Assembly: GCA_003454975.1 (NCBI GenBank)
Contig: DMST01000363.1
Coordinates: forward strand, 19,861 to 77,611
Length of the DNA: 57,751 nucleotides
Direction of reading: 5' to 3'
From: Cytophagales bacterium
Lineage (GTDB): Bacteria > Bacteroidota > Bacteroidia > Cytophagales > Cyclobacteriaceae
Shown: positions 50,301-56,537 of the stretch, piece after piece
How the letters are laid out: each line of letters opens with the position of its first letter
How positions within the stretch are numbered: the stretch's first letter is position 1
Notes under the pieces: model-generated
Told to the model about the DNA's origin: nothing
Seen by the model: only the letters and a program-made list of their open reading frames with translations
Databases searched by the model: none
Position numbers and translations under genes: made by a program

Positions 50301-53078
50301 TAGTCCTTCCCCAGTACTATCTAGGGTGGCTAATACATCACACCCCGTAGCATTTTCGGTAACACGTACAGTGTAAATAAATCCGGATTCAATTCCGGTT
50401 GCTACTTGGCTATTACTAAAAATACTGCCGGGATCACCAATTACTACCGATTTGCCCCATTCGAAACTATATTGGTTTGCAGGGTCACCTACAGAATCAT
50501 TATCGTCTACCGGATTTACAATGGCAGTCAACTCACCATTGGGTGACCCACAAGAGGTGTTTACCGTAAGCTCGTCAATGCGTGCAGTTAATGTAGAATC
50601 CTCTGTAAGCCGGGTGATTTCCACAGAAACGGTATCCGAGTTACATCCCAAATCAATATTGGTGGCATAAACCGAATAAAACCCATCTTCCAGATTGGCA
50701 TAATTGGGTCCGGTAAAGTCAGCAGTTTCCGAAGGAGTGGCGCCGTCAAACCAGTAGAAAGTAAACCCAGTAGTGGCTGGGTTGCCTAAACTATCCAGGT
50801 AAAAAGCAGATGCACTACCGGTATTGGAACTGAGTGAGTCTACACACTTTAAATTTGGGTTGACTGCTAACGCCGAAATAGTATTGGGCGTGGGTTCAAT
50901 TTCGATAGAGGCGATGTTGTTGGAGTAGGTACATTCTTCTATGGTAGCAGTGGCAGGATAGTTGATGCCTGGAGATGCTGTTCCATCATCATTGATAACT
51001 ACGTAAAGGGTGAAATTACCTTGACCACCAAAGGCTGCAATAGAAGCTTCAGCTGTAAGTGCGTAGGTTATGGTATCTCCCACCGGTGCATTTAGTGCAA
51101 TAATTTGAGTATTCAGCTTACCTGTACTTGGTAGTTCAGGATCTCCATCGTAAAAGGTGATGGGTAAATCCCCTGAAATAACAATGTCTCCCGAGTTAAT
51201 GATGTCAATCTCCAATCCAATCTCAGTTTCTCCACAGGTAGGAGGGCTTGTGAGCACAAGAGAGTTCTCTATGAAGGTAAGGTCAGATTGAGGGAACTCC
51301 AGGCAGCCTCTTTCATCAAGATAAGGTGCTTGGTTCAAGAAGGAGTTTAGTGGACGAACCTCGGCAACAATGGGATTCCCATTTACATCAAGATCACAAA
51401 GGGTATCTGAAAATACTGCATTGTGCTTCTGTAGTTCTCTAGGAATGGTGAGATCATCATTAATGTTAACATTGAAATACCCGTGTTGATTCCAAAGGCG
51501 TCGTGCAGGAACCCATTTTTGTCCTACAGCGGCACCATACAGTCTCAAAAAACCATTGTTGTCTTGACCATTGCTACTGGTGGGTTGGCATGCTACACAA
51601 ATTTCGGTGACACCATCTCCATTTACATCTGCTACAATAGGGTAATCCCCATATGTACCTGATGGACAATCCTGGGTGGTTGTATTATTAAGAGAACCAT
51701 CGATACCATCGATTATGTAAAGTTTGTTTGTAGATCTGTAGACGACTTCGAAGGCTCCGTCACCATTAAAATCAAAAACAGCGGTCCCGGTAAAAGCAGA
51801 AACATCCGTGATGTCAACTATCCAAAGGTTGACAAATTCACGAGTAGCAAAGTCTATGGTGTAAGCAAAAACGTCATCGTTGTTGAACGATAAGTCAGGG
51901 TCGTTATCGCCATCCAAATCAGCAATATTTACCCTTCCAGGACCCCATCGGGTTCCATTTCCAGAGCCTTGCTCATTTAGTGGTAGAGGTACGGTTAATA
52001 ATATTGTATCCTGTTCATCTTGTACATCCCAATACCAAACCTGAGACCTGCTAGTTGATTTATCATATCCAGTAATAATGGCATCTAAATCGCCGTCTTG
52101 ATCCATATCAGCAATGGAGGTGAAATGAATATTGGTTCCGTCGCTATTAGTTATAAAATTATTTGACGCAGTATAATTCGCTAAGACCCTTTCTCGATTG
52201 GAAAGACGGTTGCCTACATCCAAAGCATAAACCTCTGAGCCTATTACGAGTTCCAGTCCTTCGCAGAGTCCGCATTCGCTGTCATCTAAAATATCTATAG
52301 CTACAGGGCCAGCATTATGTTGTTTATGTATTGTGCCGCTTCCAGTGGTAACATCTAATTCTAATACCCCGGTGATTGCATTGAAAATTTTACCTTTCAC
52401 ATATACTTCAGGTGTTCCATCCTCATCAAAGTCTGTTACTCCTATTGCCCCCACTGACTCGTGTCGGGTTGTTGTACCGGCAATGGGATCGCTTTCCCAC
52501 TTAACAGTCAGGTCGCAGTTAAGAGCAACGAGTCGGAATTGGTCAACATCGTCATCCCTACGCCCTACAAAAATCTCGGCACATCCATCACCCTCAACAT
52601 CTGCTAAGGCCATAAAAAGAGTAGTAGCTCCCCCTAGGTTGACACTATTTTTTAAAGTGCCATTGTCACCATTAATGACGTATAGGACATCATCCCCATT
52701 GTAATTAGTGCTACCATTTTTGTTCCTGCGAATGGCAAATACCTCAGGTACACCATCCGCATCCACATCGCCAATAATGGTATGGTTAGAACCATAGACA
52801 CTAGGAGCACCAGCATCCTTGGTGTCCCAAAGGAGCTCCATCGCAAAGTCTGCTACATTAGGGGGATCTGCACAAAGGACAGAATTACCAATATAGAAGT
52901 TGTCACAAGCGCTATTTCCGGCACAAGAATTGTCATAACAGTCAATGAATCCGTCGCCGTCATCATCGATGCCATTGTTACAAATCTCCTGAGCCCATCC
53001 CGCAGTAGCGGAAAAAAGCAAAATTAGAGTGCTGGCAATTTTGAGTTTTCGCGTTGCGTGGGTTCGATACGTTCTCAT
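41364..53078 (-). CDS. giant SprB-like surface adhesin with nested lectin domain (T9SS cargo)
   Basis: 3904 residues. The order is: signal peptide (1-30, GWAQ); a Cys/Asp-rich CNNGIDDDGDGFIDC calcium-type motif (~32-46); an FG-GAP/VCBS-like propeller with DVDADGVPE and DVNGDGVTE repeats (~75-560); and a CARDB-like beta domain (~593-725). About 30 repeats of ~85-105 residues follow (~734-3806), each with two cysteines and the patterns C..xNG.l, Y.F.W(Y/F).G and G.YTv.vtn..t.C. They match SprB-type repeats (PF13573). A 217-residue L-type lectin domain sits inside the fourth repeat (~1053-1269). The protein ends with a gliding-motility-type sorting domain (~3807-3904: FNSVSPNGDGRNDEFFI...LPEGTYFYIID), the CHU_C/TIGR04131 T9SS signal. 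It is presumably secreted to the cell surface for adhesion or gliding. The PorP/SprF gene follows at 11 bp. Confidence 0.93.
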   Translation of the reverse strand: MRTYRTHATRKLKIASTLILLFSATAGWAQEICNNGIDDDGDGFIDCYDNSCAGNSACDNFYIGNSVLCADPPNVADFAMELLWDTKDAGAPSVYGSNHTIIGDVDADGVPEVFAIRRNKNGSTNYNGDDVLYVINGDNGTLKNSVNLGGATTLFMALADVEGDGCAEIFVGRRDDDVDQFRLVALNCDLTVKWESDPIAGTTTRHESVGAIGVTDFDEDGTPEVYVKGKIFNAITGVLELDVTTGSGTIHKQHNAGPVAIDILDDSECGLCEGLELVIGSEVYALDVGNRLSNRERVLANYTASNNFITNSDGTNIHFTSIADMDQDGDLDAIITGYDKSTSRSQVWYWDVQDEQDTILLTVPLPLNEQGSGNGTRWGPGRVNIADLDGDNDPDLSFNNDDVFAYTIDFATREFVNLWIVDITDVSAFTGTAVFDFNGDGAFEVVYRSTNKLYIIDGIDGSLNNTTTQDCPSGTYGDYPIVADVNGDGVTEICVACQPTSSNGQDNNGFLRLYGAAVGQKWVPARRLWNQHGYFNVNINDDLTIPRELQKHNAVFSDTLCDLDVNGNPIVAEVRPLNSFLNQAPYLDERGCLEFPQSDLTFIENSLVLTSPPTCGETEIGLEIDIINSGDIVISGDLPITFYDGDPELPSTGKLNTQIIALNAPVGDTITYALTAEASIAAFGGQGNFTLYVVINDDGTASPGINYPATATIEECTYSNNIASIEIEPTPNTISALAVNPNLKCVDSLSSNTGSASAFYLDSLGNPATTGFTFYWFDGATPSETADFTGPNYANLEDGFYSVYATNIDLGCNSDTVSVEITRLTEDSTLTARIDELTVNTSCGSPNGELTAIVNPVDDNDSVGDPANQYSFEWGKSVVIGDPGSIFSNSQVATGIESGFIYTVRVTENATGCDVLATLDSTGEGLIFPTVRVDIATDNNYCVGGNGFGLVSVGGDTTNYSFQWFDNEWKPSPDHLWAKRNSMVGGDYFVIATSNSTQCADSTMLTITDSLIYPSLTLYENIGNTSCDPNNTNGRLVVVSAEDTPYSWSDTVGSVTDNFAVAGATSVVSSNRFQMTPNENNQAGAAWFNDKVSLNQDFIFDFIINLGDRDGNGADGIGFVFHNDPDGRFAYGEAGQGMGASTLNPGVAIEFDSWDNGDGFGDIDEDHVAVLNTSTRNNYGNPLVGPIRMDAVIDNFEDGADHDVQISWDASATRLLVILDGVQLIDYTRDLVNDFFSGDPYVFFGFTSSTGGARNDQQVELVGISATILSPETNTGIEWFDGANTVNSLNGGAFDGDSLAIGLDAGTYRVRATSGTTGCVTEEDYEVADDRVIPSINSSRVTVTPNSICDTTGVNGALSVANNAVSPQPNQINNISYRYEWWDGDNAIGLADYSGQSITGLIDGRYTLVVTDDSTSCATPEETFTVNDTKIYPVITFTDSSYQTSCDPILKNAFATGQATMPSGGEPSSGYTYAFYQGATTNATALLANDSTDDELAAGIYTLYAMNNVTGCENTEEITLVDSLTTPLLDTTLIAVTNWMNCDTLTFDGEVAAGNGSITNYNGAPYTFNWYDGSNASAPIAISDSVYSGLGDGKYTLKVISDSTACESDPVTVTVLQEVVYPVVTFPGSSDQTSCTTPNGWARGQATMPSGPEPAAGYSYTFFQGATIFGTVLASDSLIEGQTSGTYTLRAINNNSQCETIEQITLIDTLIAPIIDSASVINSPWTNCNVDSLNGSLTAGITAIQNYNGASYSFQWYDGGSASAPIASTDSIYDMLADGTYTLVAISDSTNCESDPQSFIVEQSIILPQIAFTDFSDQTSCDTIPNGWLLGQATMPSGPEPALGYAYAIYEGATTNVSALLANDSTIDSLAAGLYTLYAQNLQTLCDASAQITLVDTLTYPIIDSAAVVVTPWTNCNTDSLNGALTAGIAAIQNYNGAPYSFQWYDGPNAFMPVASTDSAYGSLGDGTYTLVAISDSTACVSAPQSFEVEQQVTAPIAAVNSQYQFACDPVLANGWLSATASEVDLSIPTNGYSFEFFEGQNTLLSSRIDNIINPSDSALSDSLSAGTYTLLLTNLDNSCTETTEWTIVDSLVDPIITNALIDLAAYTLCLAPNGAADATNAVSQPTWGEPVNGYAYNWHEGDSALVWYLDTTATTAVYAGLLPGDYTLTVSNNDTGCESEESTVTVIDSTNTIFVDEFRTNLAGTCFGSTDPTLATAVISAEATPTANIGGFTYEWYRGQEPFPNPTPFGSETLVASDSSKTDTLSSDLYTVRMINLDDGCFLDSTFFIDYNTGHTIAFDSTVNSTICEDPITQFGNGQLFTEIAITAAGADVRDYLFELYEGNNITGTPDTTFATDQDTALIDYPIFAHLAPGIYTLTIREDNVVKFPDNCPANPVTFEILQDVPDPVVTVNAQADESCIDSLANGMLSAVIDSDPMANGGYLIQWYNYTPTDSADTVTGPINANNEYFIDSLLDAQYMVFVRDSATNCEARVVGEVIADPDIITLDIDSHVITQDDQNCSPANGFIRLDSLFVDDVTVDTSNFQFTWYMTDTTMALGTDNLNERTGLTEGTYLVDIDYLVTGCPTAGPLQVVLENVAEAPTVRIAQNVEDVFCGTSGSGELRAFVDSAGIEVTVGYDFEWYAGDDTVGAPFDTNPVISNLDGGSYTVAIIDITTPNQNCIGVATYVLPETPSTVSIDSSDIVIAHQSNCSPEDGAITINSVREDGTSINPLTDYSFEWFNDDLTSYTTDTINSVDSLAFATYQVRVTNWVTSCVSDLVSVEVEDDREDPAARIRLDSIDTYCGDAGSGVLSAYVDSLGISVTSGFTYRWFEGSDTTGTLIGETVSIDSLNAGTYTVRIRDISAPHQNCVGVTTYTLNEDPALITIDSTEIIVTHQLNCAPADGAIEISDVRADGQLQGLNDYIFTWLDTNGDTLTGQDSSNFYGPLAFGNYQVVISDTVTFCVSDTVSVEIEDRSVDPVVRIALVSQDEFCDGAGNGVIRAFADSAGLEITTGYTYQWYEGTDVTGTVIDTDFQLEDLNAGTYTVRMEDASSPYQSCFGVASYTLTEDLAIVSIEPADLTITHQQDCSPEDGAILVNAVREDDVAGTDLSGYTFAWFDNSNPPARIDSTNNTSSIGPLPFGTYQLQVTNNGTSCVSDFVSIEVEDQRQIPVVAFVTSPDASCPDDPTFGTGILEMSVYDEDSTTFANGYLFEVFFGDSTNNPVNASQYVVGTESVSVSMLGAGEYTVVVTDTASPGLNCSYSATTIVLQEDNELPAINGFTTTSQTDCGSPNGTITVDGLSQTSSLGFTYNWYDGTYDSANIALQEITGQYTNLSASQPYFVTVYNEETRCLSQVYEVDVEDGTEPPVIRLADFTLPLRCANADDGGILTVSGDGSTNSSEYQFEWFRGPMPLTGGVIGNEALLTGLIDDTYSVRVTNLATSCVDSAEYQLVDEILQIPLIAFASPRGNCITTNGILTSFVEQTLNTDGLNYQYDWTNVAGTTINSGIQTAGTQYQVFGRDIGRYTVVATDIADPTCISDPIEVTVEDTRFTPDISIVEDQVVTYCVNPNGQFSAYVDSTEINGYFFEWFAGTNTNNVSPISVGNVIQGLEGNNTYTVRVTNVVNQCDDELSEIATDNIQPLPELTASVLSQNTTCIEFSPNGSAGVSIDGNLGDYVFSWYEGADVNVAPFTRGATATGLFEGQYSVNAQDKVTGCISNSDLITIVDQRSYPEFTTEIISASCDNENGEITLEMITEKPILTVIWDDGTQVFNGNVLNGRPSGEYEVTVVDVDGCTTTENLIIPTTIEVFNSVSPNGDGRNDEFFIGCLEEFEQNNIKIYNRAGALVFEMNDYGISGDPFIGEGNRGVYLGGQSLPEGTYFYIIDKNNGSKPETGYLELIR
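43560..45269 (-). repeat. triplicated repeat pair C-D in the adhesin
   Basis: Three consecutive copies of a two-repeat unit of ~570 bp (~190 residues). The C unit has (V)RIA...FCG.AGSG.L.A and NAGTYTVRI.DIS.P.QNC. The D unit has VTHQ.NCSPEDGAI, VREDG and TSCVSD.VSVEVED. Alternate units resemble each other far more than neighbours do, so the dimer was duplicated as a block. Confidence 0.85.
47091..48779 (-). repeat. triplicated repeat pair A-B in the adhesin
   Basis: Three consecutive copies of a two-repeat unit of ~563 bp (~188 residues). The A unit has ITFTD...QTSCD, NGW..GQATMPSGPEP and GATT. The B unit has PWTNC..DSLNG.LTAG, NYNGAPYSFQWYDG and DGTYTLVAISDST. Similarity is also clear at the DNA level, for example 47558-47589 against 48117-48148. 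Confidence 0.88.
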
Positions 53079-53382
53079 GTTTATGGATACGAATATGATG
53101 CTACCTGTAACCTACTTTTCTACGGTGAACTATTGGCTTTTATTACATAACCACCGAAAAAGAGAAAGAAACATCCCTTTTTTAGAAGTCAGTAAAAATT
53201 GGTTAAAAATAGTAGAATTCCTAGTTCAAATGGGCGTAGAGAAAGGCAAATGGCTGTGGAAAGTAATTTTATCGACAAACGCCTAAAAAGAGACCGATCA
53301 ATGTGCAGTATTTCTTACTCAATTGTTAGATGTGGAAAAGAAAATAAATACCAATACCGCCACTTTTTTCACCAATAGTAAC
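53079..53382. other. intergenic region upstream of the giant adhesin
   Basis: About 300 bp, AT-rich. On the minus strand TTTGAACTAGGAA is followed by TATTTTTA, a loose -33/-7 pair near 53204-53232, so the adhesin may have its own promoter besides readthrough from the FG-GAP gene. No clear terminator separates the two genes and no gene-like ORF is present. Confidence 0.4.
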
Positions 53383-56300
53383 CTACCTCACAATGGTAAT
53401 TGATCCTGTATAGGGTTCAGTATCCGGGCATTCGAAGATGTAGTAATACACTCCTTCTGGTAGAGGATTATTTTGGTAGGTGCCATCCCAGGTATTTTCG
53501 TATCCACTTTCCGTAGAGTATACCGTGCTTCCGTTTCGATTGAGGATGACCAATTTGCAATCAGAAAAGGCAAGGTTATTCACTAAAGTCCAAGTGTCAT
53601 CAATGCCATCCCCGTTGGGACTAAAGGCGGCAGGTAAGGGATCTTCCCTAGTAGGGAATACTTCCAAGAAATAATTTACGGATCCGAAGCAGCCGTATTC
53701 ATTGATGGCAGATAGAATATACTCGGTGCTGCTTTGGGGAAATGCCCAAACGGAGCTAGTGGTATCATTAGAAAGACTTGTGTCTGGTTCCCACAAGTAA
53801 AAAGCGCCCCCTTCGGCAGTGAGCAGGGCAGAGTCTCCTCTAACAATTCCTGCGATAGGATCCGCAGTTACAGTCAAGGTAGGGAGTGGTAAGGAATCGA
53901 TTTGAATAGAGATGGTATCAGTACAGCCTAATAAGTTCTCTGCAATTACCGAATAGGTTCCTGGGTTGGATATGCTGGTGAATACCTGATCGCTTCCTGT
54001 ACTCCACCGGTATGTTCTGAACGAATTGGTAATGGTCAGCGTGAGGCTATCTCCCGGACAGAGCCCTAGTGTATCGGTTGAATTTGAGAACTCTATTTCT
54101 GGGGCTGAAGTAACTCCTAAAGGTCGTGTACGAGTGTCCTCACAATTTTCCACCCCTTCATAGTTTACAAATAAGGAAACGATAAAATCACCCCTTCCCG
54201 GATATACATAATCAATACTATCGCCGTCACCTCCTTCGCTATTGCCAAAATTCCAGACGTATTCGGTGGTGGCGTCAGAATCTATCGTAGAACTACTTCG
54301 AAACCGTATTTCTTCACCAGCACACGTGGCATCAATGAGTTGAAAATTGGCGATAGGGGGTGAGAATACCTGTACGCCAATGGGATCCGTGAGGAAAGTA
54401 CACCCCAATGGGTCAATAATCTCGGCCTCAAATAAGGCCTCATTCCGAACAAATATCCTTGTCCGATCCGTTACCAAAGGCTGATCGTTTCGATACCACT
54501 GGTAATCGTAGCCGGGGTAATTCGTTACCTGTAGCAAAATGGAGTCACCATCGCACAAATTGGGGGAGGCTCTATCGTTGAAAATTTCTATAAAGGGTAA
54601 GTTGACCACTTGGGTAACCGCTGATACGGTACCGCTTTGACACCCTTCAAAAATAACCTCCACAAAATAGCGGCCTGCAACCTCAGCATTGAAATCCTCA
54701 ATGGTGATCTCTGGACTGTCTAGCGTGTCTTGTAATCCTTGCGGACCAGTCCAGACATACTGGGCACCAGCAATGGGGGTGGCAGACAAGGTGACGTCTT
54801 CTCCGATACAAGCAGGTTCTGGTGAAGTAATGCTAGGAGGTGCCGGAATCGTTCCTTGTTTGATTAACTGGACCACGCCAGGAGAGGAGTTGGCGCATAG
54901 GCCACCGTTGGAAATCGCAGTGACGGTATACTCACCTTCAGTATCCACCTGAACAGAGGGCAAGGTGTCTTCTTGGATAGTAGATCCCTCCAAGGCCCAT
55001 CGAAAAATAGTGCCGGGGCTTTCAGTTGCTGATATCTTAAAGTCGAGCCCCTCACAAATAGTAATGGTTTCTGAAGGGGCAAGGTCTGGAACCAGGCAAT
55101 TTTCATTTTGTAGTATTGAAATATTGCCTGTACTGAGGCTAGCAACTATGAGATCGGGTTTACCGTCCCCGTTGATGTCCCCTTGTTTTAAGTTCCTACT
55201 TAAGCCATTGGCCCTAATGATATCATTTTCCAAGGTGATTGTCCCTTCCTCGGAAAAATTAGTGAGCACATGGATTCTTTGATTTGGGTCTAGAGTAGCT
55301 ACAGATAAGTCCACTTGGCCATCCCCATTCATATCTGCCGCAGAAATTCCCCAAGGGAATGTAGAGAGGTTTATGGCAAGTGGACTTTCAAATTCATGAT
55401 CTTCTTCAGAGGCTCCGGTATTCCGAAGCACTAAGAGCTCCCCATCTCCCACCTCAGTCACGGCCAAGTCAATGTAATCGTCTTCGTCCAGGTCAATCGC
55501 CATTACATTGGAAAATTTTCCTGGAACAGTAATGACTTGTACCGGAGCAAAGCGAATACTTTGCGGATTACTAATGTTATTAAAGATGAAGATGTTATCG
55601 TCTACAAAACCAGCAACTACAATTTCTGGGAATCCATCCTGATTGAAATCGGCGATCGATAGGCCTGCTTTAGGCCCAATGGGAGTCCGCAATGTGGAAG
55701 GGGTCTCAGCGATGTCAAAATTCCCATCTGAAGACAGATTTTGGAAAATGTCGATTTCGTTCGTCTCGTTGGTTAGAATGATTTCGGGTTGTCCGTCCTG
55801 ATTTAAATCTTTGATCAATGGGCGGCGCGGTGTCTGCCCAGAGGTGCTAAGTAAAATCCGAGGGGCAAAAGAGACATCAAACGATCCCTCGGGTGTTTCA
55901 TTTAAAAAAACAAAAAGCTCGGGCTCTCCATTTCTACCGGCCACAATATCAGGTTTCCCATCATTGTTTAGATCACCACATGTAATATTAGTAGTGGTGG
56001 CACCAGCTTCAAGAGGCTGTCGTTCAAAGTCAATGTTTTCTAGTGTACCCTGGTTGATTAGTACGTCAATATTGATGGATACCTGGTGAGAACTAGCAAC
56101 GTCCAACTTTCCGTCGCTATTGAAATCACAGGTGCATAAATCATATATCGCGGAGAAACTCCTGAAATTCACCGCTGAGTTGATAAACGTTGGGTCAAAA
56201 TCATCTCCACCAAAGGAGAGGGTGAAAGGCTGTGTGGAGATACCTGACTGGCCAGATTCTAAGTTGACTACTTGTATGGGACCCCAAGTGGCGTTATTCG

Positions 56301-56535
56301 GAATTTTAGCTTCGATCAGAAAAGGACTTGCAAATACTATCTCGGCTTGAGCACCTCCGAAATAGACGGCTAGCTCTTCGGCATCATCTGAAAATCCAGC
56401 GCCAGAGATGGTTAATATCTCATTGATAGAACCTGTGGTTTTGTCGATATAGGAGATAATGGGACGTTGACCGAATGCCGGAATTACCAAGCCAAAGAAG
56501 CTGATCCCAAGAAGAAGTAATAGGCGTCGATTCAT
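53383..56535 (-). CDS. IPT/FG-GAP/PKD surface protein with gliding-type sorting domain (T9SS cargo)
   Basis: 1050 residues. A signal peptide (1-22, AFGQ) is followed by an IPT/TIG domain (~24-105: PIISYIDKTTGSINEILTISGAGFS). An FG-GAP/VCBS beta-propeller (~115-470) has repeated D.N.DG..D motifs (DFNSDGKLDV, DLNNDGKPDIV, DMNGDGQVDLS, DINGDGKPDLI). Ig-like domains (~485-725), a PKD domain (~730-808, YVWNFGNSEGGDGDSI) and another Ig-like domain follow. The CHU_C/TIGR04131 sorting domain is at ~968-1050 (LPAAFSPNGDGIDDTWTL). It should be exported by the T9SS and displayed on the surface. The start is 2 bp after the SPOR gene stop; the giant adhesin follows after ~300 bp. Confidence 0.93.
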   Translation of the reverse strand: MNRRLLLLLGISFFGLVIPAFGQRPIISYIDKTTGSINEILTISGAGFSDDAEELAVYFGGAQAEIVFASPFLIEAKIPNNATWGPIQVVNLESGQSGISTQPFTLSFGGDDFDPTFINSAVNFRSFSAIYDLCTCDFNSDGKLDVASSHQVSINIDVLINQGTLENIDFERQPLEAGATTTNITCGDLNNDGKPDIVAGRNGEPELFVFLNETPEGSFDVSFAPRILLSTSGQTPRRPLIKDLNQDGQPEIILTNETNEIDIFQNLSSDGNFDIAETPSTLRTPIGPKAGLSIADFNQDGFPEIVVAGFVDDNIFIFNNISNPQSIRFAPVQVITVPGKFSNVMAIDLDEDDYIDLAVTEVGDGELLVLRNTGASEEDHEFESPLAINLSTFPWGISAADMNGDGQVDLSVATLDPNQRIHVLTNFSEEGTITLENDIIRANGLSRNLKQGDINGDGKPDLIVASLSTGNISILQNENCLVPDLAPSETITICEGLDFKISATESPGTIFRWALEGSTIQEDTLPSVQVDTEGEYTVTAISNGGLCANSSPGVVQLIKQGTIPAPPSITSPEPACIGEDVTLSATPIAGAQYVWTGPQGLQDTLDSPEITIEDFNAEVAGRYFVEVIFEGCQSGTVSAVTQVVNLPFIEIFNDRASPNLCDGDSILLQVTNYPGYDYQWYRNDQPLVTDRTRIFVRNEALFEAEIIDPLGCTFLTDPIGVQVFSPPIANFQLIDATCAGEEIRFRSSSTIDSDATTEYVWNFGNSEGGDGDSIDYVYPGRGDFIVSLFVNYEGVENCEDTRTRPLGVTSAPEIEFSNSTDTLGLCPGDSLTLTITNSFRTYRWSTGSDQVFTSISNPGTYSVIAENLLGCTDTISIQIDSLPLPTLTVTADPIAGIVRGDSALLTAEGGAFYLWEPDTSLSNDTTSSVWAFPQSSTEYILSAINEYGCFGSVNYFLEVFPTREDPLPAAFSPNGDGIDDTWTLVNNLAFSDCKLVILNRNGSTVYSTESGYENTWDGTYQNNPLPEGVYYYIFECPDTEPYTGSITIVR

Positions 56536-56537
56536 AA

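Larger units (their letters stand above)
41658..50879 (-). repeat. about 30 SprB-like repeats in the adhesin
   Basis: A tandem array of related ~85-105-residue units (residues ~734-3806), each ending in a Pro-containing junction (for example VDSLTTP, VEDDREDP). Two conserved cysteines per unit suggest one disulfide per unit. The units diverge strongly except in the two dimer arrays listed separately. I counted about 30 by reading; the first and last ones are degenerate. Confidence 0.85.

Noticed and set aside
41557..50670. Many plus-strand ORFs of 60-138 codons opposite the giant adhesin
   Set aside because: They are antisense shadows of the repeat-coding frame, with no start context, family resemblance or regular spacing.
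53029..53286. An 85-codon plus-strand ORF upstream of the giant adhesin
   Set aside because: It overlaps the adhesin's signal-peptide codons and shows no protein-like features; the region is better read as a promoter region.
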